Source: Tenrec ecaudatus
Taxonomy: Eukaryota > Chordata > Mammalia > Afrosoricida > Tenrecidae
DNA length: 64,000 nt
Reading direction: 5' to 3'
Assembly: GCF_050624435.1 (NCBI RefSeq)
Contig: NC_134539.1
Span: forward strand, 47,028,001-47,092,000
Below are positions 30,430 to 42,119 of this stretch, in pieces; position 1 is the first letter of the stretch, and the number at the start of each line of letters is the position of its first letter. Below the pieces are notes generated by a model. It saw nothing but the letters and a program-made list of their open reading frames with translations. It searched no databases and had not been told where the DNA came from. The translations under genes were made by a program, and so were the position numbers.

Positions 30430-32850
30430 GAGAGTCTGGAATGCTATTTTCAGCTTGGAAAAAAGAGCCACCAGTTTTGGCGAAGTTTAGATGCACTTTG
30501 GGAGCAGTGTGCCCATGTGCATCTTGGGTATAAAACAGAGCTCTGGGCGGGAGACCGCCTGGTTTCCAGCATTCTTGTGGCCCAGCCGCCAATGACCCGC
30601 AGATGTGGTGTTTTTCAGAGAGCCACCCCCGCTGGATGATAGACCTCCTTTGTGGACGAGGGAGTGATTACTGCTGCCGTGTGAAATACTAACAATGAAA
30701 AGAGAAGGTCGGTGGGCATGTTGAGCTGAGAGGCTCGCTGGCCATTCTTCCTCTAAGCCAGGCCTTTGGTGTATGTGAGTGCGGGGCCAGGATTTCCCGG
30801 AAACTCGCCCTTGGTGGAGGAGACATTAATGGTGTGCCGTGTTTTGGAAGCCCAGTGTGTGGGGAGGTGTTTCCCAAAGCCTCCAGCCTGATACTTCCTT
30901 GGGGGAGATGCACACAGTCCCTTTGAAGAAGTGTTTGATGTTGCCTCTGTGGCTCTGAGACCCTCCTCCCCAGACTCTTCAATTCTGAAAGGTCGTGGGC
31001 GCTCTCCTTGTTGGATTAGCCAAGGAACTCGATCCGCATGGGCTTACAGGGCGGTCATTTACTACTCCTCATGAAGGGTTTCACCTCGTTGGTGAAAAAC
31101 ATGTGCCACGGTTGTTCACTGCCGATTCTCAGTAAGGGCAAGTAAGCCCCCGTCTACCTTGCAGATTGAGCAATCCACCTCTGCACCCTTGACCATGGAA
31201 GTCAGTCTGCTGCACGTGTTGAAATGCCAGGGTGTGCTGATCCGGCAACCTTTGAGAGGGGTCCTCTGCACTGGGGAGGCTGTTTCTCCGTTGCCCTCCA
31301 TCTTTCATGGTTAATGGGGCCATTCATCGTCTCTAAAGTTGGTGTCATGAATTTGCTAAGAAAGGAGATATTCAGTTCTCCGTGCCATGAAGCCCGTGGG
31401 GGTTTTGTGTACACGAATAATAGGATGCTTTAGCTGCCGTGCAAGTGGCTGCTGCTCACGCTCCCTGGGGCTGCGGCTCAGGATTTCCAACAGTTGTCAC
31501 ATTTGCTGCCTTTGCCTGACCAGCTTTGCTGGATGCCAGGGCAGCAGCTGACACCCAGCAAAAGACTTGCGTTCTGAATGTGGAGCCAGTAGCTGCTCAC
31601 ACGGGGGCCGCCCCTGTGCAAGTGGGGTTGAGGAATCCCAGAGAAGGCCAAGTTGATTTTCAAGAAAGATCTAGCCATTATTTTAAAATGCCTTTCATTG
31701 TAAGAGAAAACTGAACACAAATACTCGCTTCTGTGTATTCAGTGTGGGGTTGAATTTGCCCTGGGTGCCTTGGTACCCACTGCTGGTTATTAGGCATGCA
31801 CGAGTGAATATGGAGGTTACTAGTGTAGATTTTCAAGCAGTGATGTGTGTTTCTATCTATGGAGGTGGGGATTAAATGATTTAGGGCCAGACCTTGTGGC
31901 CCCCATCAGTAAATAGCTCCGTGTCATGGTGGCCTAGCTGCACATTCTTTGAATTTAGCAAACCCGGCCTCATCCCACCACTTTGCCGAGGTGTTGAAAG
32001 TCTGCTCCCAGAAGCCTGCCCATGTGATGGCTCTCTGGCTAGGTGAGTGGGGGTGGGTGACTCCTCACCGCTTCGCCGATGTCTACGCCTATCCGAGAGG
32101 GCCGAGCAGAGATACTGGAGTTCCCAGTTGGTAGTGCTGTCACCAGTAAAACGGGCCCGTAAATTCTACCTCCGGATTGCAAGGTTTAGGTAGAATGTGG
32201 GCGAAGTGCCTGGCCGGTAGCTGCCATTAATGTAATGCTGAGGCCTACCTGTCAACACTTCTGCCTTGCCCCGTGGGGATCCGAGGCTCAGCTCTGAAAT
32301 GGAAAGAGCCGGAGGAGGTTGTTGTAATAGTTGGACCCAACTCTAGCCTCTTGACCACTAGCTGTTCCAAACGCAGTTCCCCTAGCTCCCTCAGATGCAG
32401 GGTCAGGGATTCATCCAGGCCTTCGTTCAGTGGGTATTTCAGAGCACCTCCACTTTGGAAGACCCTGACCTCACAGCTTGTGTTTGTCTCCAAGTTTCAA
32501 CCACCAGGAGAAAGACAACCCTCCCTTGCACACTTAGAGTTCTGAAAGGACAGATGTCCTATGAACTAAGGTATTTGTCATGGGTTCATCTGGGGGCATT
32601 TCCTCCGGAGGGTTTATGATCATCTTTCCGAAATTATGGAGGCTTGACTTTCTCAGTGAGACCAGAGGTAAGTCACTTAGAAAGATACATCCCACCCACC
32701 TGGTTTCAGGACAGGAGGCGAGCAAGCCCCTCTTTGATAACTCTTTCTCCTCTCAGGCACCTCTTTTCATCTATAGCTGGAACTTTAGATGACCGTAAAA
32801 TGCCTCTGTAACAGAATAAATGTGAAGGCTAAGCCCATGGAAAAAGAATA
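30430..32850. other. Intron 1, long stretch without recognised repeats
   Basis: About 2.4 kb directly downstream of the island with no repeat recognised, unusual for this repeat-dense window. Many small frames lie on both strands with no family features. A plausible place for intronic regulatory DNA (inference). Confidence 0.45.
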
Positions 32851-33055
32851 GACATTTATTGAGCATCTTGTATAGAGTGAGGCACCGTGCAAAGTGCATT
32901 TTAACGTGCTTTATCTAACTTAATCCTAAAACCACCTGACGCGGTAGGTATTGCAGTAAGTAATCTTTATTTTATTCACATTTTATTGACTAAGAGTTAA
33001 TAACTAGCCCGTCATTAAATAGGGTGTGTGAAGGCCAGGATTGGAACCCCCTACA
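32850..33055 (+). repeat. MIR
   Basis: GACATTTATTGAGCATCTTG, GGCACCGTGCAAAGTGCATT, ATCTAACTTAATCCTAAAAC, GCGGTAGGTATTGCAG and GGCCAGGATTGGAACCCC in MIR order. Confidence 0.8.
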
Positions 33056-33429
33056 GATGACTATTGGACCCCTACTCACCCTGCTGCTCTGAACGTCCAC
33101 CCAATACAATGGCAGCAGCTCATTCTTTTTGCATGGGCACACTAGGGAAGTGGTTCCGTCAGCTGAGCCCGAGCCCACGAGAAGCCGCCGGACTCTGAAG
33201 GACTGGGGATGCCTGTGATAACACAGGAGGCCCACACCCTCTTCCGAGCCCGGGTTCAGTGCATGGCAGTGCTCCCGGCATGCATTAGCTGAATGGGCGG
33301 CATTCCCTGGGAGAAGCAGCCACAGTGCCTCAGTGGGAACGGGCCTTGGGACCTGGGAGATTGTTAAGTGGGAGTGTCCAAAGGGACGATTTTCATCCTT
33401 GGGAATGCCTGACTATAATTAAACATTAC

Positions 33430-33555
33430 AGACTCCTTTCCACTACCAGTGAGTTGATTCCAACCCACAGCAGTCCTTTCTAGGGCTCCTGAGGTGGTGG
33501 ATCTTTACAGGAGCAGCTGGTGGAGTGGAACAGTGACTATAGGGCTGGCAGCCCA
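33430..33555 (-). repeat. SINE, partial
   Basis: CCACTACCAGTGAGTTGATTCC, CAACCCACAGCAGTCC and GGAGCAGCTGGTGGAGTGG, reverse orientation, head degraded. Confidence 0.6.
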
Positions 33556-34100
33556 GCACGTACCCGACATGCCATGAGGGCCAGCCCCTCACTTGAGATC
33601 CACAGGAGTGGTTCATATGTGCCGAGAAGTGAACTGTTAATCCAACCTGCATTTGTTCTTGAGGGAATTTTGTCATTTAACAAGTGCTCCTGGCTGGCAT
33701 AATAAAAATCCTCTTTGACATTTGTATAGTAATTCATGATTTTTAAAAGCTTCGCACATGCTACCTTCATTCTGAGCTAAACAAGGAGGGTCTCATGATC
33801 TTAATCCCTAATCTTTCCAGACCCCTCATTACATGTGCTAGTGGCACCGCTAGGCTCAAGTGGGGGGGGGGGGGAAGCTCTGATAGCATCTGGAACTGCC
33901 ACTGGGTTAATACTGGGCTGGCGTCCTTTGCTGGGAGAAGGGAGGTTAGGGTGGGGGAATTTGGGCCCAGATGTGCTTTCTCACTCTTGAAACTTAGTTC
34001 AGTGGGGTGGATAGTGGGCACCTGGACCTGAGTCAGTTCTGACTCTGAATTAGCTGTCCCACGTGCAGCAGCACGAAACACTCCCTACCCAGCCCCACAC
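33555..34100. other. Mostly unrecognised; MIR-like piece and a G run
   Basis: 33705-33790 resembles a MIR 5' portion. A 13-base G run occupies 33862-33874. Confidence 0.4.
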
Positions 34101-34440
34101 TTCCTCGCAACCGTTGCTCTGTGTGTATCCATTTTGCAGCCACGGTGTCACTCCTGCTCATTGAGAGGCTTGCTCCTTTTCACTGGCCCTCTACTTCTCC
34201 AAGCATGGTGGCCTTCTCCATGGAACTGCTCCCTCCTGACCGCATGTCTAAAATATGTGAGATAAAGGCCCAGGGCCCTCCCTTTGAAGGAGCGTTCTGG
34301 TTGTGTCTCTTCCAAGATAGACTGGCGTGTTCTTCTGGCAGTCTCTGGTGTGCTTGATGGTCTTCACCAACACCATCATGCAAAGGTGTCGGTGAAGACC
34401 ATCAGGATCTTCCTTAGTCATGATCTAGCTCCATAGTCCA
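34100..34440 (-). repeat. RTE LINE fragment with a hairpin
   Basis: Reverse-strand RTE landmarks: CCTCTACTTCTCCAAGCATG near 34189, AGGAGCGTTCTGGTTGTGTC near 34289, TCTTCTGGCAGTCTCTGGTG near 34331, CACCATCATGCAAAGGTGTC near 34371. The last part carries a near-perfect inverted repeat listed separately. Confidence 0.7.
34355..34404. repeat. Inverted repeat, 20-bp stem with 10-nt loop
   Basis: Left arm 34355-34374 (TGATGGTCTTCACCAACACC) and right arm 34385-34404 (GGTGTCGGTGAAGACCATCA) are reverse complements except for one position. The loop is ATCATGCAAA. It lies within the RTE fragment. Confidence 0.85.
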
Positions 34441-34795
34441 CTTCTCTGTCTTCAGCAGGCTTGCATGGAGGCAGAGCACCTAGACTGGCGGTGCCTGAGC
34501 TTGCCCAGTAATACTTGTTGGATTCATCTTTCTATGACTACTTTGACCTTGGAACAGTATGCCCTTGAGTACCAGGTACCAGGTTCTCAGATCAGATCAG
34601 GGATGACTCCGTGACCAGAGGCCTACATTCAAATCCGATAGTAAGATCCACTGTGATTTCTGTGGGACTGTCCGCGTGTATTCCTCTGTAAACTTATTAT
34701 TGTATTGGGCAACTAGCAAAAGATGGGAGATTTGAAGACCTTGGCCATTTACCTGTGTGGTGCAGTGAGTTAGTTCATATGGCCTTGTAGTCCTA
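34440..34795. other. Unrecognised sequence
   Basis: Possible degraded SINE head near 34745-34790; otherwise nothing assigned. Confidence 0.35.
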
Positions 34796-34796
34796 A

Positions 34797-35005
34797 GGAA
34801 CCCTTGTAGCACAGCAGGCTAATAACTGGGCTGCCAACCACAAGTTGCGTAGTTCAAAACAGTCAGCTGCCCTGCAGGAGAAAGATGGGACTCTGGTCTG
34901 GTAAAGGTTCATGGCCTTGGATACGCATAGGGGCAGTTCTACTTGATCCTGTGTATCCGAATGGACTCAATGCCAGTAGGTGGGTTTTATTGGTTTGTTT
35001 GTGTT
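34797..35005 (+). repeat. Afrotherian tRNA-derived SINE
   Basis: GGAACCCTTGTAGCACAGCA, GGGCTGCCAACCACAAGTTG, GGGGCAGTTCTACTTGATCC, ATGGACTCAATGCCAGTAGG and a GGTTTTATTGGTTTG tail. Confidence 0.8.
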
Positions 35006-36690
35006 TTTTAGCTATAGTCTTTGTAACTTCCACCAAATGACTGGGTATGGTTACGCAAGTAAGAGGTACTTATGCCCCATTGAGGGGATTGGGAAGCTTG
35101 CTAATAATTCAATAAGGTGCATGGCACTGTTGGGATAGTGGGCCTGGGCAAATAAGATATATGGAATCCCTAAAATGGGAACTGGTCAGTTTTGCCATCC
35201 TGCTAGGCTTACAAGGAGCCATCCCTGAGGCAGGAAGGGGAACCTCACCACCACCAGGAAAGAAGAGCCTAAAATAGAGCATGCATTTTGAACTTGAGAT
35301 CACGGTATTTATCCTCCTCAATCCAGGCAACAGAGAACTATGCCGTCAGAGACTGTGAGGATGGAAGCAGAGGCTGCAGAACCCGGAGATAGTGCAGTGG
35401 GTCGCTGAACCCACGGAGCAAGAAAGCTCACGCTTTGGACTGAGGCTTACGTCAGAGTGGGTGCCTCGGGGCACCTCATTTGTAGCGCTAAAAGAGATCT
35501 TTAACATTGGCTCAAGCAGCTTGGAGACCAAGCCATGGGCTAAGAGGCCTGGGGCCAGAAAGAGTCCTTCCTGTAGGCACAGCTGAGAAGAGGGTGCCTT
35601 GAAGGAAGAACTGTATACTATGTTGTTCCTGATCCTGAATTGTAACCTGCTACTTCACTAGGAAACCCACCACTGTGATTATGGTCTGTGAGGTCATTGT
35701 GTGGCTGTTGCAGTCACTTATTCAACCCAGCGGAGAAGTGGGCAGGGTGGTGCGAGGGACAGTTAGTGTCAGAATTGGTAAGGAGGTCAGGGAGTGGAGG
35801 CGTGCCTGTCCTCCAGCTCAGTGGAATCAGCCTTGGGCAGCTGATCCTGTTGATCATGAGAAGTTAAAGGACAGTCGATGCCCACACGACACCATCTCGT
35901 ATCCCCAGCCTACTGCCTTCCATCTCAGAGACACACATGACACCCTGCTTTTAAAATTTCAAGTTAATTATTTCACTTGCATGTTACACAGTCAGATAAG
36001 CCTAAACCATTGTTGGCCTGGGACAGTGGTGCTTAGGAAAGTGTCCTCCTGGCTGGGCCTTTAAGGTGGCCCAACTAATAGGTGACTCCTAGGTCTGTTC
36101 AGGGTCATTTTTGGGTCTGGTAGTACCAAGGCAAGCCTTACACAAGCATGGTCAAGGTCACCTGCCTCTCTGGCCATGTACCCCTGAGTATTTCAAGTTT
36201 GGGCCTCTTGGGACAAAGAACAGCTATGTTGGCAAACTCTAAGGTGCTCTGAGAAATATAACAGTCGTCATTAAAGGGGGAAAAAAGCCAAATAAGGGGA
36301 TATGTGGGTTATGATTTGTTAATATTTAGAAAAACAACAGGGCTCTGTAGAAGTGTTGCTTCATTTCTCCTGGCGCTGCCTAAGGCTTTTGTGGTCACTG
36401 CCCTTGTTCTTTTGAAATACCCACATTTCAACCCTGATCCCTTTTGGGTACGCCAATCACTTTGCTTGGCACTTGGTCATCACATAACTCAAAGTTATCC
36501 AGGTCATCTGGTAACATTGACTGAGAGTAAATGGGCCATGACGTGTGGACACTGGTCTCCTTGACAGCCTGACAGAATGATGAACATAATTCTCCAGTCA
36601 AACGGCCTTGGGTAAGTCCTGGCTTTCCCCTTGCTGCCTCTATGGCCCCATTGTACCTCCTAGTCCTCAGCTCTCCAATAGAGCTATTGC
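35005..36690. other. Intron 1, unrecognised sequence
   Basis: About 1.7 kb without a confident repeat or exon. The 129-codon frame at 35675-36064 has no family features. Confidence 0.4.
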
Positions 36691-36785
36691 TCATCCCTGC
36701 CTCACGGCGTTGTTGTGATGCTTAGGTGAGAGATTTGAAGGGAAGTGCTCAGGGAAGCCATAGAGTAAGCACTCAGCAAATGTTT
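36690..36785 (+). repeat. MIR-like remnant
   Basis: CTCACGGCGTTGTTGTGATG, GGGAAGTGCTCAGGG and GTAAGCACTCAGCAAATG follow the MIR 3' end. Confidence 0.55.
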
Positions 36786-37795
36786 CCCACTCACCACAGT
36801 GAAGAGTGAATCACCAAATCATTCTTCATGCGTCTTCCGGTACAGCATGGGCCCAGGGTAGAAGATGAATTCTATTCACCTGGAGAATTGTGCCCAACTG
36901 GGCAATTTCAGGCAATTAAAGTAACTACTAAGTTGCCAGTGAAACAGGATAGTGAGGGAGCCAGAGAACACTGGGTGTAGTGGGCAAGCCTTGCCAGCAC
37001 AAAGCGTCCAGACCTTCCAGTGCTAGGAGTGAGTGACAGGGGCTGCGTGGGAAGGGTGTGGACCCCGCAGGTGCAGTCGCAGTCAGTGTGTACAAAGTAA
37101 AAGCCAACTCAACAGCACACAACCACCAACAACGAGTTTAACAGCTTAAAACAATGTGGACACAAGTAAATTCCTTTTACCCACTTGGTCAACGTTTTGT
37201 GACCTCCTGAGACAGGCTGGTTGAGCCTGGAACATGATGGGTGCTTTCCTTGTGTGTTGACTTTCTTGGATTTTATGAAGACATTAAAGCAGTCTTACTG
37301 GTACCCTCCCAGAGCTCACTGATGTGGCAAAATCAGGTTGCCCGTCTTGCTAGGGTTTTGTGGGTTTGGTATCTAAATAATAGGCTCATTGGCTCAAATG
37401 ACCGCCTGTTTGCTTCATCTTTCAACATGAAGTTGTTCCTTATAACCACTTCCATGAGAGAAACTCAGAATCTTTGGAAAGCTCGCGACCATGAGTCGAT
37501 TTGGACTCATCTGCGACCCCACAGGACACTCAGAATATTGCTCCCTCAAAATTAGTAGAAAAATCTAAGAAACAAGTTGGCGCCTTGATGTGGGGAATTC
37601 CCGCTATTCTAGAAGATTCTGGAGGGACATCTCTATCAGGGATGCAAATCTGAATCCATCACATGCCAACGGGAAAGTGTGGAGGGGTTCTGACTTATTT
37701 GGGGAGCCTTAAGGGATTGAGAATGGAAGGAGACCCAGCTGGGCTCAGAAGAGCTAATAATAAGACAGCTGATTAAGGGTGACATTTTGCCAGCC
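36785..37795. other. Mostly unrecognised; one SINE scrap
   Basis: 37489-37545 (CATGAGTCGATTTGGACTCA, GCGACCCCACAGG) looks like a reverse SINE 3' fragment. The rest is unassigned. Confidence 0.4.
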
Positions 37796-37985
37796 ATGGT
37801 GTAGAACACTGCTTCTCGAGCTCGGGTGTGCGTCAGAATCACCTGGAGGAGGTGCCTTCCAGCACAGGTGGCTGGGCCCGGCCCGGAAGTTGCCGTCCAT
37901 AGGTCTGAGAACGTTCAGTTCTCCCAGTGACCGCCCGCTGCAAGGGCTGCAGCTGCTGCCCCAGGGACACACTTGGAGACCTGCT
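37795..37985 (+). repeat. MER5A (hAT-Charlie) remnant
   Basis: GTGTGCGTCAGAATCACCTG, GGTGGCTGGGCCCGGCCCGG, ATAGGTCTGAGAACG and ACACACTTGGAGACCTGCTG follow MER5A from near its 5' end to its 3' end. Confidence 0.7.
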
Positions 37986-38400
37986 GGTGTGGTGGCAGAA
38001 GCCCCATAGGAGAAGGAAACTAGAGCCTGGGTCTTGAGAAGTGTCCCCTGCCTGGTGTAATTCCAGGAGTTTGTGTACTCGATTGCTTCGAAGAGAGGAA
38101 ACGATGCAAAAGACCCAATTCAGTCTGGATGAGCAAGAGTCTAAAACCGAAACCAGTTGGAAATGGATTGACTCCGTTGTATTCCCCTTGCACCCCAGAG
38201 CAGCTGCGTTGGTCTATGTCACTTGACTCTAGCTAGAAATTTTGCTTAGAATTAGTGGTGCAAGTCGGGAAGGTATGCTTAGGATGGACTGACCAGAAGG
38301 AGAGGTTAAAAACTTCCCTTGGGGAGGCTTCAGGGGCCACTTCAGTGTGCCCTTATTTCTCCAGGCTGTATCCCGAGTTCAGGGATTGCTTTGGGCACCA
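37985..38400. other. Unrecognised sequence
   Basis: No repeat or exon assigned between the MER5A copy and the next SINE. Confidence 0.4.
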
Positions 38401-38575
38401 TGGTGGAACCGTCGGTAAGCATGTTGTACTGCTAACCACGGCCGTTACCCAGAAGGCACTCGGTGGGAGGAAGCTGAGGCTGTTTGGTCCTGTACAAATA
38501 CACAGCCTTGGGAACGCTTCACAGGGTCGCTACGTGTCAGAATTGACTCTATGGCAGTGGCTTCTTGTTTTTGCC
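38400..38575 (+). repeat. Afrotherian tRNA-derived SINE
   Basis: GTACTGCTAACCACGGCCGT, CAGGGTCGCTACGTGTCAGA, ATTGACTCTATGGCAGTGGC and a CTTGTTTTTG tail. The head is diverged. Confidence 0.7.
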
Positions 38576-38579
38576 TGGA

Positions 38580-38745
38580 TTGTGATCCACTTCTTTCCCC
38601 AGTATTTTAAGGAACCACCAGACCATTTTCCACAGTGGTTGCACCATTTTAAAATCCCACCAACAGGGCTTGAGGGTCCTCGTCGCCGCACACCCTCACT
38701 AATATTTGTTCTTTTCTATTGTTGATTTTTAAATTATGCTACAAA
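38580..38745 (-). repeat. LINE-1 3' part remnant
   Basis: GGAACCACCAGACCATTTTC, CACAGTGGTTGCACCATTTT and ATCCCACCAACAGGGC match a common mammalian L1 segment in reverse. Confidence 0.6.
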
Positions 38746-39550
38746 TATTGTATGAGACCACTCGTGTAAAAAGCCAGTCAGGGGTTTTCACACTTAAAAA
38801 TAAAATATACAGTCGCAGATGAGGCAGCAGACAGTGGGAAGCCCTCCGAGAGAGGCTCACCACACATATGATGGTGCTGTAGAGGAGACGCCCATAGCAA
38901 CCAAGCCCATCAAGTCCTGATCCAGGCCCCGCCCGCAGGCTCTGACTCGGTGCAGCTGCTTCTGTGTGGGCAACTCTAGTAGCACGCCAGGATGGGCAGC
39001 AGCTGAGATTCCTTTCTTTCATGATTCAACGATGGCACAGGACCAGGCGACCTTTCAATCTGTTATGATCAGATTCTCCTAAGCCAGATGGTGTGTCCAC
39101 AAGAGCAACTTGCCATTGGCACATCAAAGGGACGTCTGTTTTTGCAAGGGCGTTCCACAGGCTTCCCTTCCCCTTGTTTGTAACATACGTGGTGTGAGCA
39201 AACCCTTCGTTTGTCGGAATCAACTTCACCAGGCTCTTCTCCGTCCTAAAACTCAAAAGCCCAGAGGCTCTGCCCTGTGTTGGGTAAACTCGGCGAGAGT
39301 GCGGACAGCCTCTGGCTTCGGGTGCTGGGCTGCACAGTATGGGGGTGCTTTGTAGAGGAAAGGTTTCAGCTGAGATCTGTTTCTGACAGGAAATGCCTGC
39401 AGGAGCAGAGGTTACTGGGGGCAGTGCACGATGGAGCTACATGTGACTGTGGTTAATTATTATCTCAGTATTTTCCTTTGGTTTCATGTTGAATCAAATT
39501 GTTCTAACAGAAATTATCTTTCACATGGGAGCATTGAGCCCAGTGGATTA
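38745..39550. other. Unrecognised sequence
   Basis: No repeat or exon assigned. Confidence 0.4.
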
Positions 39551-39554
39551 ATGG

Positions 39555-40080
39555 GCCTGCAAACATCAGTCTTCCTGACCCTGAGACCAGGAGAACTAGA
39601 TGGTGCCCAGCCACCCCTGACCGATTCAGAAAGGGATTGCATTTAAAACACTGGGATGGAGTGGGAGAAAAATGTGGAGCAGAAATTAAAGTCCTTTTTA
39701 TAATAGTAATAAAATAAAAGTCAGGGGCCCTGGTAGGAGAGATTGTGGAATTCTTGAGATTATGATCCAGAGTCACCCTTCAGGTCTGGAAACTAACTCA
39801 TCCCTGGGACTCAGTTTGCAGCCAAATAGATGAGCCCATAAGGGAAACATTAGAACTAGAGAGGTATGCACACCTTAGAATAATCAACCATTTTATATTA
39901 AAAAGGCAGCATTTACCCAAGAATAAAGTTCTGAAGGGATTAGAAAGGAGAAGCTGACTAAATTATGTTACTTTGTCAGGATCTCAATCAATGGCGCGAA
40001 ACAAAATGTGTAGGATTATTGAATGTAAAACTGATATGCTTTGTAGATTTTCACCTAATTCACAATAAATAGAATAAAAA
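39555..40080 (+). repeat. L1-like 3' region, type B, with its 3' end
   Basis: GAGAACTAGATGGTGCCCAG near 39590, CACTGGGATGGAGTGGGAG near 39649, AAAAAGGCAGCATTTACCCA near 39899 and the end CCTAATTCACAATAAATAGA near 40053. Confidence 0.65.
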
Positions 40081-40136
40081 AAGAGATTATCCTAAGATAC
40101 TTAAAGTACTATTAGGTATGTATGTGTGAATATATC

Positions 40137-40212
40137 AGGAGACTTCAAAAGTTTATGGGAAAATTCCATTGTCTTTTCATTCCATTGGTACAAGAATTCT
40201 TTTGAAGTCCCC
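40137..40212. repeat. Short mariner-like inverted-repeat element (tentative)
   Basis: GGAGACTTCAAAAGTTTATGG at the left and GAATTCTTTTGAAGTCCCCTC at the right form imperfect inverted ends. A related piece lies at 49018-49085. Confidence 0.45.
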
Positions 40213-40456
40213 TCTTGTTTAAATATATGTAATATGGTGTTCCTATTTTATGCGTTATATATACACATATGTATAATATACAGGGAGAGAGAGAAAGATC
40301 TCTAGCTTATTTACATTATATTTGAGCATATATTAAAAATGCTCTGAGTTTAGTCTGTGACCCTAGTATGACTGCCACTACAACACCTCATGAGTTTAAC
40401 TAAGAGCAAACACACAGAGAATCTAGTACCCTTCCCTTACATAACACGGGGATTTA
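40212..40456. other. Unrecognised AT-rich sequence
   Basis: Alternating AT/TATA-rich stretch near 40220-40330. Nothing assigned. Confidence 0.4.
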
Positions 40457-40457
40457 A

Positions 40458-40750
40458 GAACGCCTTGCCATCTAGTTAATTCTGACTCACCGTGATCCTC
40501 TTGGACAGGGGAGAACTGTGAGATTCTGAGACGGTAGCTCTTTACAGGTGCAGAAAACCCTCTCTTTCTCCAGTGGAGCAGCTGGTGGTTTCAAACTGTT
40601 GACCCTGCGTTTAGCAACCCAGCGGGGTCGCCACTGTGCTACCTGGAGCAGAAAGCTGCCTCTTTTTCCTGCAGGGCAGCTGGTAGGTTTGAACTTTCGA
40701 CCTCGTGGTTAGCCACCCAACATGAGCCCACCCCTCACCAGGGCTCCTGG
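40458..40750 (-). repeat. Two overlapping or nested SINEs
   Basis: Outer reverse copy 40458-40645 (GGTGGTTTCAAACTGTTGACC near 40583). The head-side part GGTAGGTTTGAACTTTCGACC near 40683 repeats it, ending CACCAGGGCTCCTGGC. Confidence 0.65.
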
Positions 40751-41526
40751 CATAAGTTGAAAGGGGACAGAAAAGTGCCATGAGGCTCCAAGATCAAACA
40801 GTTCATGATATGGGAAAGGACCGTGGGCCAGGCCTCCACACAGCCCTCCTTCCCTGCCCATCCGTTGCTGCACAGCATCCAGTTTCATCATCCCCCTGGC
40901 TGAGGGGCTCTGGAGGACCAAACGTGGCAGGAATCACAGTCTTCAAGGCCTTTATAAAGCCTGCTCTTACATTCCCTGCCCCCCCCCGCTGAGTTATACT
41001 GGTTTACTTACGAATCTAGGTGGGTGGGATTCCTCCTCCTCCCCCATCCCCTTTCTAAACTATAACCAGTCATCTGGAGTAGTCACTTCAATTATAAAGC
41101 CAGGACTGAAACTTAAGACTTTGAGGGTTACAAAAAGTGTTTCTCTTAAGCAAAGAACGTGTGTTGAAAACTGAAGCCCTTTTGGTGGTCAGCAGGGGAT
41201 TCCTTTGAGTTGGAGAGCGAATGTGGTCATTTCAAGTCTCACCCGTACGACAGAGGGCATCAGCACTAGGGCCGCTTTGACAGGGGCTGCTCCCCACATC
41301 TGGCTTAGCACAGAGGCCAGATGCCTCTGGGCAGGGTGACATGATGGTCACACCACAGGGGCTGCCCCTTAGTTCCCTGTTGGTCTGCCGTAACTGCTGA
41401 GTCTCGTCAACCTGACTTGTCACCTTGGACTGATAATTTGTTTTTGGAAAAGTGCCTTGTTCCCAGAAACACTGTAAGACAGATAAGGAAGGGAATGCAG
41501 CCACCCCGAAGTCAGCAAAGCATGCT
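40750..41526. other. Unrecognised sequence
   Basis: No exon or repeat assigned. C run near 40978. Confidence 0.4.
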
Positions 41527-42061
41527 GTGGTAGTTATATAATCTGTTGTTAATTGGAGCGGATTATGAGTGAAGGGGTGGAGTTTACCTGTCAAACAGGT
41601 AATAGCCAATGAGACCTCTGTGTGGGCATGGCCTTCTCCAGAGGATTTTGGAATCTTCCTTGGAGGCGGGAGAGACCCTCTTTCTGCTCACTCCCCGAGA
41701 GACATCCCTGAGGAGAAACCACATGGACCTACCCTGATGTAGCCGAAGCCCTGGGAGCTAGAGAAGCCACGTGGAGCCCCTGCCAGCTCTGGGATTCTTA
41801 CAACGCCACTGGATCCACAAGACTTCCCACCCACTGGCCTGTGATCTTTATGCATTCAGCATCATCACATGTGTTTCCTGAGTCTGAAAAGGACTTTACA
41901 GATTGGTATTGGACATATGGGCTAATATCAGACTTAAGGACTTGATCTGGTCTGGGCTGAGATGTTTTCTCAATATTCAACTGCTCTTGTATATAAAGCT
42001 CTTTCTTATGCACATATGAGTGTCTATGGATCTGTTTCTCTAGTCTACCCCGACTAACACA
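41526..42061 (+). mobile_element. Solo LTR with intact ends and target duplication
   Basis: 536 bp starting TGTGGTAGTTATATAATC and ending CCCGACTAACACA, so TG...CA, flanked by exact 5-bp duplications CATGC (41521-41525 and 42062-42066). A TATATAAA motif lies near 41992. No internal retroviral sequence is present, so it is a solo LTR. It shares its 3' half with 3132-3651. Likely ERVL-like because of the 5-bp duplication and sequence style (inference). Confidence 0.82.
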
Positions 42062-42119
42062 CATGCCCTGGGTGGTGATGCATCCATTAGCTGTGCACCC
42101 TTCTTTCCTTTTCCAGGCA

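Larger units (their letters stand above)
29220..30430. promoter_or_regulatory. CpG island covering the PALM2 promoter, 5' UTR and exon 1
   Basis: Base composition rises abruptly to very GC-rich with dense CpG from about 29220 to 30430, while both flanks are ordinary and repeat-rich. A GC box GGGGCGGGG lies at 29523-29531 and a CRE-like GACGTCAG at 29543-29550. I see no convincing TATA box. This is the expected structure of a TATA-less island promoter, with initiation probably between about 29500 and 29800 (inference). The island surrounds the recognised start codon at 29853 and runs about 500 bp into the intron. No recognisable transposon lies within it. Confidence 0.85.
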
